DNA of 64,000 nucleotides from assembly GCA_036961205.1 (NCBI GenBank), contig JBALVI010000002.1, positions 124,001 through 188,000 on the forward strand, in the 5' to 3' direction. Under the pieces are notes generated by a model, which worked only from the letters and a program-made list of their open reading frames with translations, had not been told where the DNA came from and searched no databases. A program made the translations under genes and the position numbers. This DNA comes from CALJFL01 sp036961205 (GTDB lineage: Bacteria > Pseudomonadota > Gammaproteobacteria > Pseudomonadales > Halieaceae). Position 1 is the stretch's first letter; every line of letters begins with the position of its first letter. Shown piece after piece: positions 62,761 through 64,000 of the stretch.

Positions 62761-63783
62761 TCAGCGAGATATCACTAGCTGAGAGCGCTGCCAGTTCCGT
62801 GGCGACATTCCATACCACTTTTTAAAACTACGGGAAAATGCACTCAGCTCACTGTACCCGAGCAGGTATGCAAGCTGCGTCAATTGCATGTCACCCTGAA
62901 TCAGATGTTTCACGGCCAATTCCCGGCGAATTTTGTCAAGCAGCATCTGATAACTGGTCTGTTCGTCACTCAAACGATTTTGCAACGCTCTAACGCTGGT
63001 GGATAGGAAATTTGCGACGTGCGACAAGGTGCAATCCCCAGTGGACAGAAAATCTCTAATCAGCTTTTCAACCTGCAGGCTAGCTGCATGCTGGCCAGCC
63101 AGCTCCAATGACTCCAGATACGTTTCGAGAAACTCCTTCATCTCCGGGTTGGCACTTGCTACCGGTCGCCGAAGTAAATGCGCGGGGAAAAACATTGCGA
63201 AACCAGCCTGCTCAAACAAAAACTGGTCACTGGAAAGAGGTTCATAGGGGTTCAGATCAAGCGGCCTGGAATAGGGGAAACAAATAGACACTAATCTGGC
63301 GTCATGCCCACACAGCATGCGATGAATATTAGTAGCGACCCCCGCAGCCACATCGAGAGATTGCTGCTCCCCCGGGAGTCCAGCCAGCGGTATCTCGTAG
63401 CGCACACATGCAAGCCCCTCGCTCTCAGTGAGAGTAACCGCACCATAGGTATCGTGCACATGATAGAAGCGCTGAAGCGAAGCCCATGCAGAACCCACAC
63501 TGACAGCCTGCGTCATCACGAAGCCTGTCACACCCATATTTCCCGCGCCAAGCGTCCTGGACATATGAAGGCCAAAGTCGGGGCTGTTGGTGCACTGCGC
63601 TGCAGCGGCGAGCACTCGCAGGTAGGAGCGATAGGGTATGTAGTGCTCCGGGTTGACAAGGACATCCTTCGAAACCTGAGCCAGTTCCATGACCTGCTTG
63701 ATGTCTCCACCAAGGCCTTCAACCGCTGGCTGTAAACCCACTAACAACCCTGCGCGGATTCGGGGTTGGATCTTAACGGCCAT
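62761..63783 (-). CDS. AraC-family transcriptional regulator
   Basis: A 340-residue protein. An N-terminal ligand domain of the Arabinose_bd type (residues ~20-200, with LAQVSKDVLVNPEHYIPY) precedes a C-terminal double HTH with VSTSVRALQNRLSDE-type spacing and YLLGYSELSAFSRSFKKWYG. I chose the ATG at 63783, behind TTGGAGGTG; an ATG at 63813 is less well placed. It is convergent with mocA and divergent from a gene that begins at the right edge, the probable target. Confidence 0.88.
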   Translation of the reverse strand: MAVKIQPRIRAGLLVGLQPAVEGLGGDIKQVMELAQVSKDVLVNPEHYIPYRSYLRVLAAAAQCTNSPDFGLHMSRTLGAGNMGVTGFVMTQAVSVGSAWASLQRFYHVHDTYGAVTLTESEGLACVRYEIPLAGLPGEQQSLDVAAGVATNIHRMLCGHDARLVSICFPYSRPLDLNPYEPLSSDQFLFEQAGFAMFFPAHLLRRPVASANPEMKEFLETYLESLELAGQHAASLQVEKLIRDFLSTGDCTLSHVANFLSTSVRALQNRLSDEQTSYQMLLDKIRRELAVKHLIQGDMQLTQLAYLLGYSELSAFSRSFKKWYGMSPRNWQRSQLVISR

Positions 63784-63992
63784 CAGCACCTCCAAGGATG
63801 CGTCAAAAGTCAATTTTTATGCATAATATGTCAATTGTCCAGCAGAAATGGTCAAGAAAACTCGGGGGCACCCGCTACAATGTGGTCAGTTTTTAACCGC
63901 ACAATAAATAACCAGTGGGTAGAGTCCTCCTTGCATCCGCGCTAGGAAGGCCCCAGACCACCGTATTTCACTCACCTGCGAAGGGATTACCT

Positions 63993-64000
63993 ATGATCGA
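63993..64000 (+). CDS. Possible gene start at the right window edge
   Basis: ATG at 63993 is preceded by GAAGGG with seven bases between, a good ribosome binding site. Only two codons and part of a third are visible, so nothing can be said of the product. It is divergent from the AraC regulator; the 210-base interval between them contains AT-rich stretches suited to a promoter. Confidence 0.4.

Noticed and set aside
1..64000. tRNA genes, CRISPR arrays, insertion sequences
   Set aside because: No cloverleaf with a T-loop consensus, no regularly spaced repeats and no transposase-like frame were recognised by reading; a dedicated scan was not possible.

Overview
The window reads as a chromosome segment from a free-living, aerobic gammaproteobacterium of moderate G+C. 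Support for this comes from a cobalamin-riboswitch btuB locus, sstT, recQ, sppA, arfB, a cpxRA-like system with a divergent LTxxQ protein, DUF501 and type 2 sdaA. A cytochrome P450 with an aldehyde dehydrogenase, a class I-like HMG-CoA reductase, ergothioneine genes and a tyrosine-degradation set would fit a marine oligotroph, for example of the Cellvibrionales type. That lineage is inference only. About seventy protein genes are called. No rRNA, tRNA, CRISPR array, transposase or integrase was recognised.

Layout. 1-1.9 kb: a periplasmic FAD lactone oxidase (cut by the window edge) with a lipoprotein cytochrome c, and DUF501. 2.0-8.95 kb: promoter, cobalamin riboswitch and the B12 operon btuB-cobO-cobQ-btuC-btuD-btuF. 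8.94-11.64 kb: an AT-richer block with a threonine-synthase-like enzyme, RidA and an Lrp regulator, bounded by an 89-bp direct repeat of the btuF 3' end. 11.7-17.5 kb: sstT, metY, a pair of unusual palindromic repeats, a class II aldolase with a Crp-type regulator, an HxlR regulator and a Spy/CpxP-like protein. 17.6-19.8 kb: a CpxRA-like two-component system with a recognisable CpxR box. 19.9-29.7 kb: a TauD-type dioxygenase, AGCS and SLC13-type transporters, a desaturase, a lipoprotein with a GspG-like domain, a redoxin, a DksA-type zinc finger, an amidohydrolase and small proteins. 29.9-33.9 kb: recQ, HMG-CoA reductase, a membrane protein and arfB. 33.9-38.5 kb: a probable four-gene ergothioneine operon (ABC ATPase, fused binding protein/permease, egtB, egtD). 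38.6-46.0 kb: sppA, a TPR/TonB-like protein, a transglutaminase, a truncated haemoglobin, a cyclase-family protein, a D-2-hydroxyacid dehydrogenase and a ThuA protein. 46.2-51.4 kb: arsM, then hpd-VOC-FAH-maiA for tyrosine breakdown, then a PhnZ-like HD protein. 51.4-64 kb: an M48 protease, a frameshifted LLM oxidoreductase, ALDH divergent from a P450, a sulfotransferase, LysE, sdaA-gcvT, xdhC-mocA and an AraC regulator.

Main points of interest: (i) the btuF 3'-end duplication around an accessory amino-acid module, with the displaced 3' end still overlapping the sstT stop codon; (ii) an OpuC/EgtU-like transporter in line with egtB-egtD; (iii) two copies of a palindromic repeat whose loops are conserved while their stems differ in sequence but stay self-complementary; (iv) a riboswitch whose last hairpin covers the btuB ribosome binding site.
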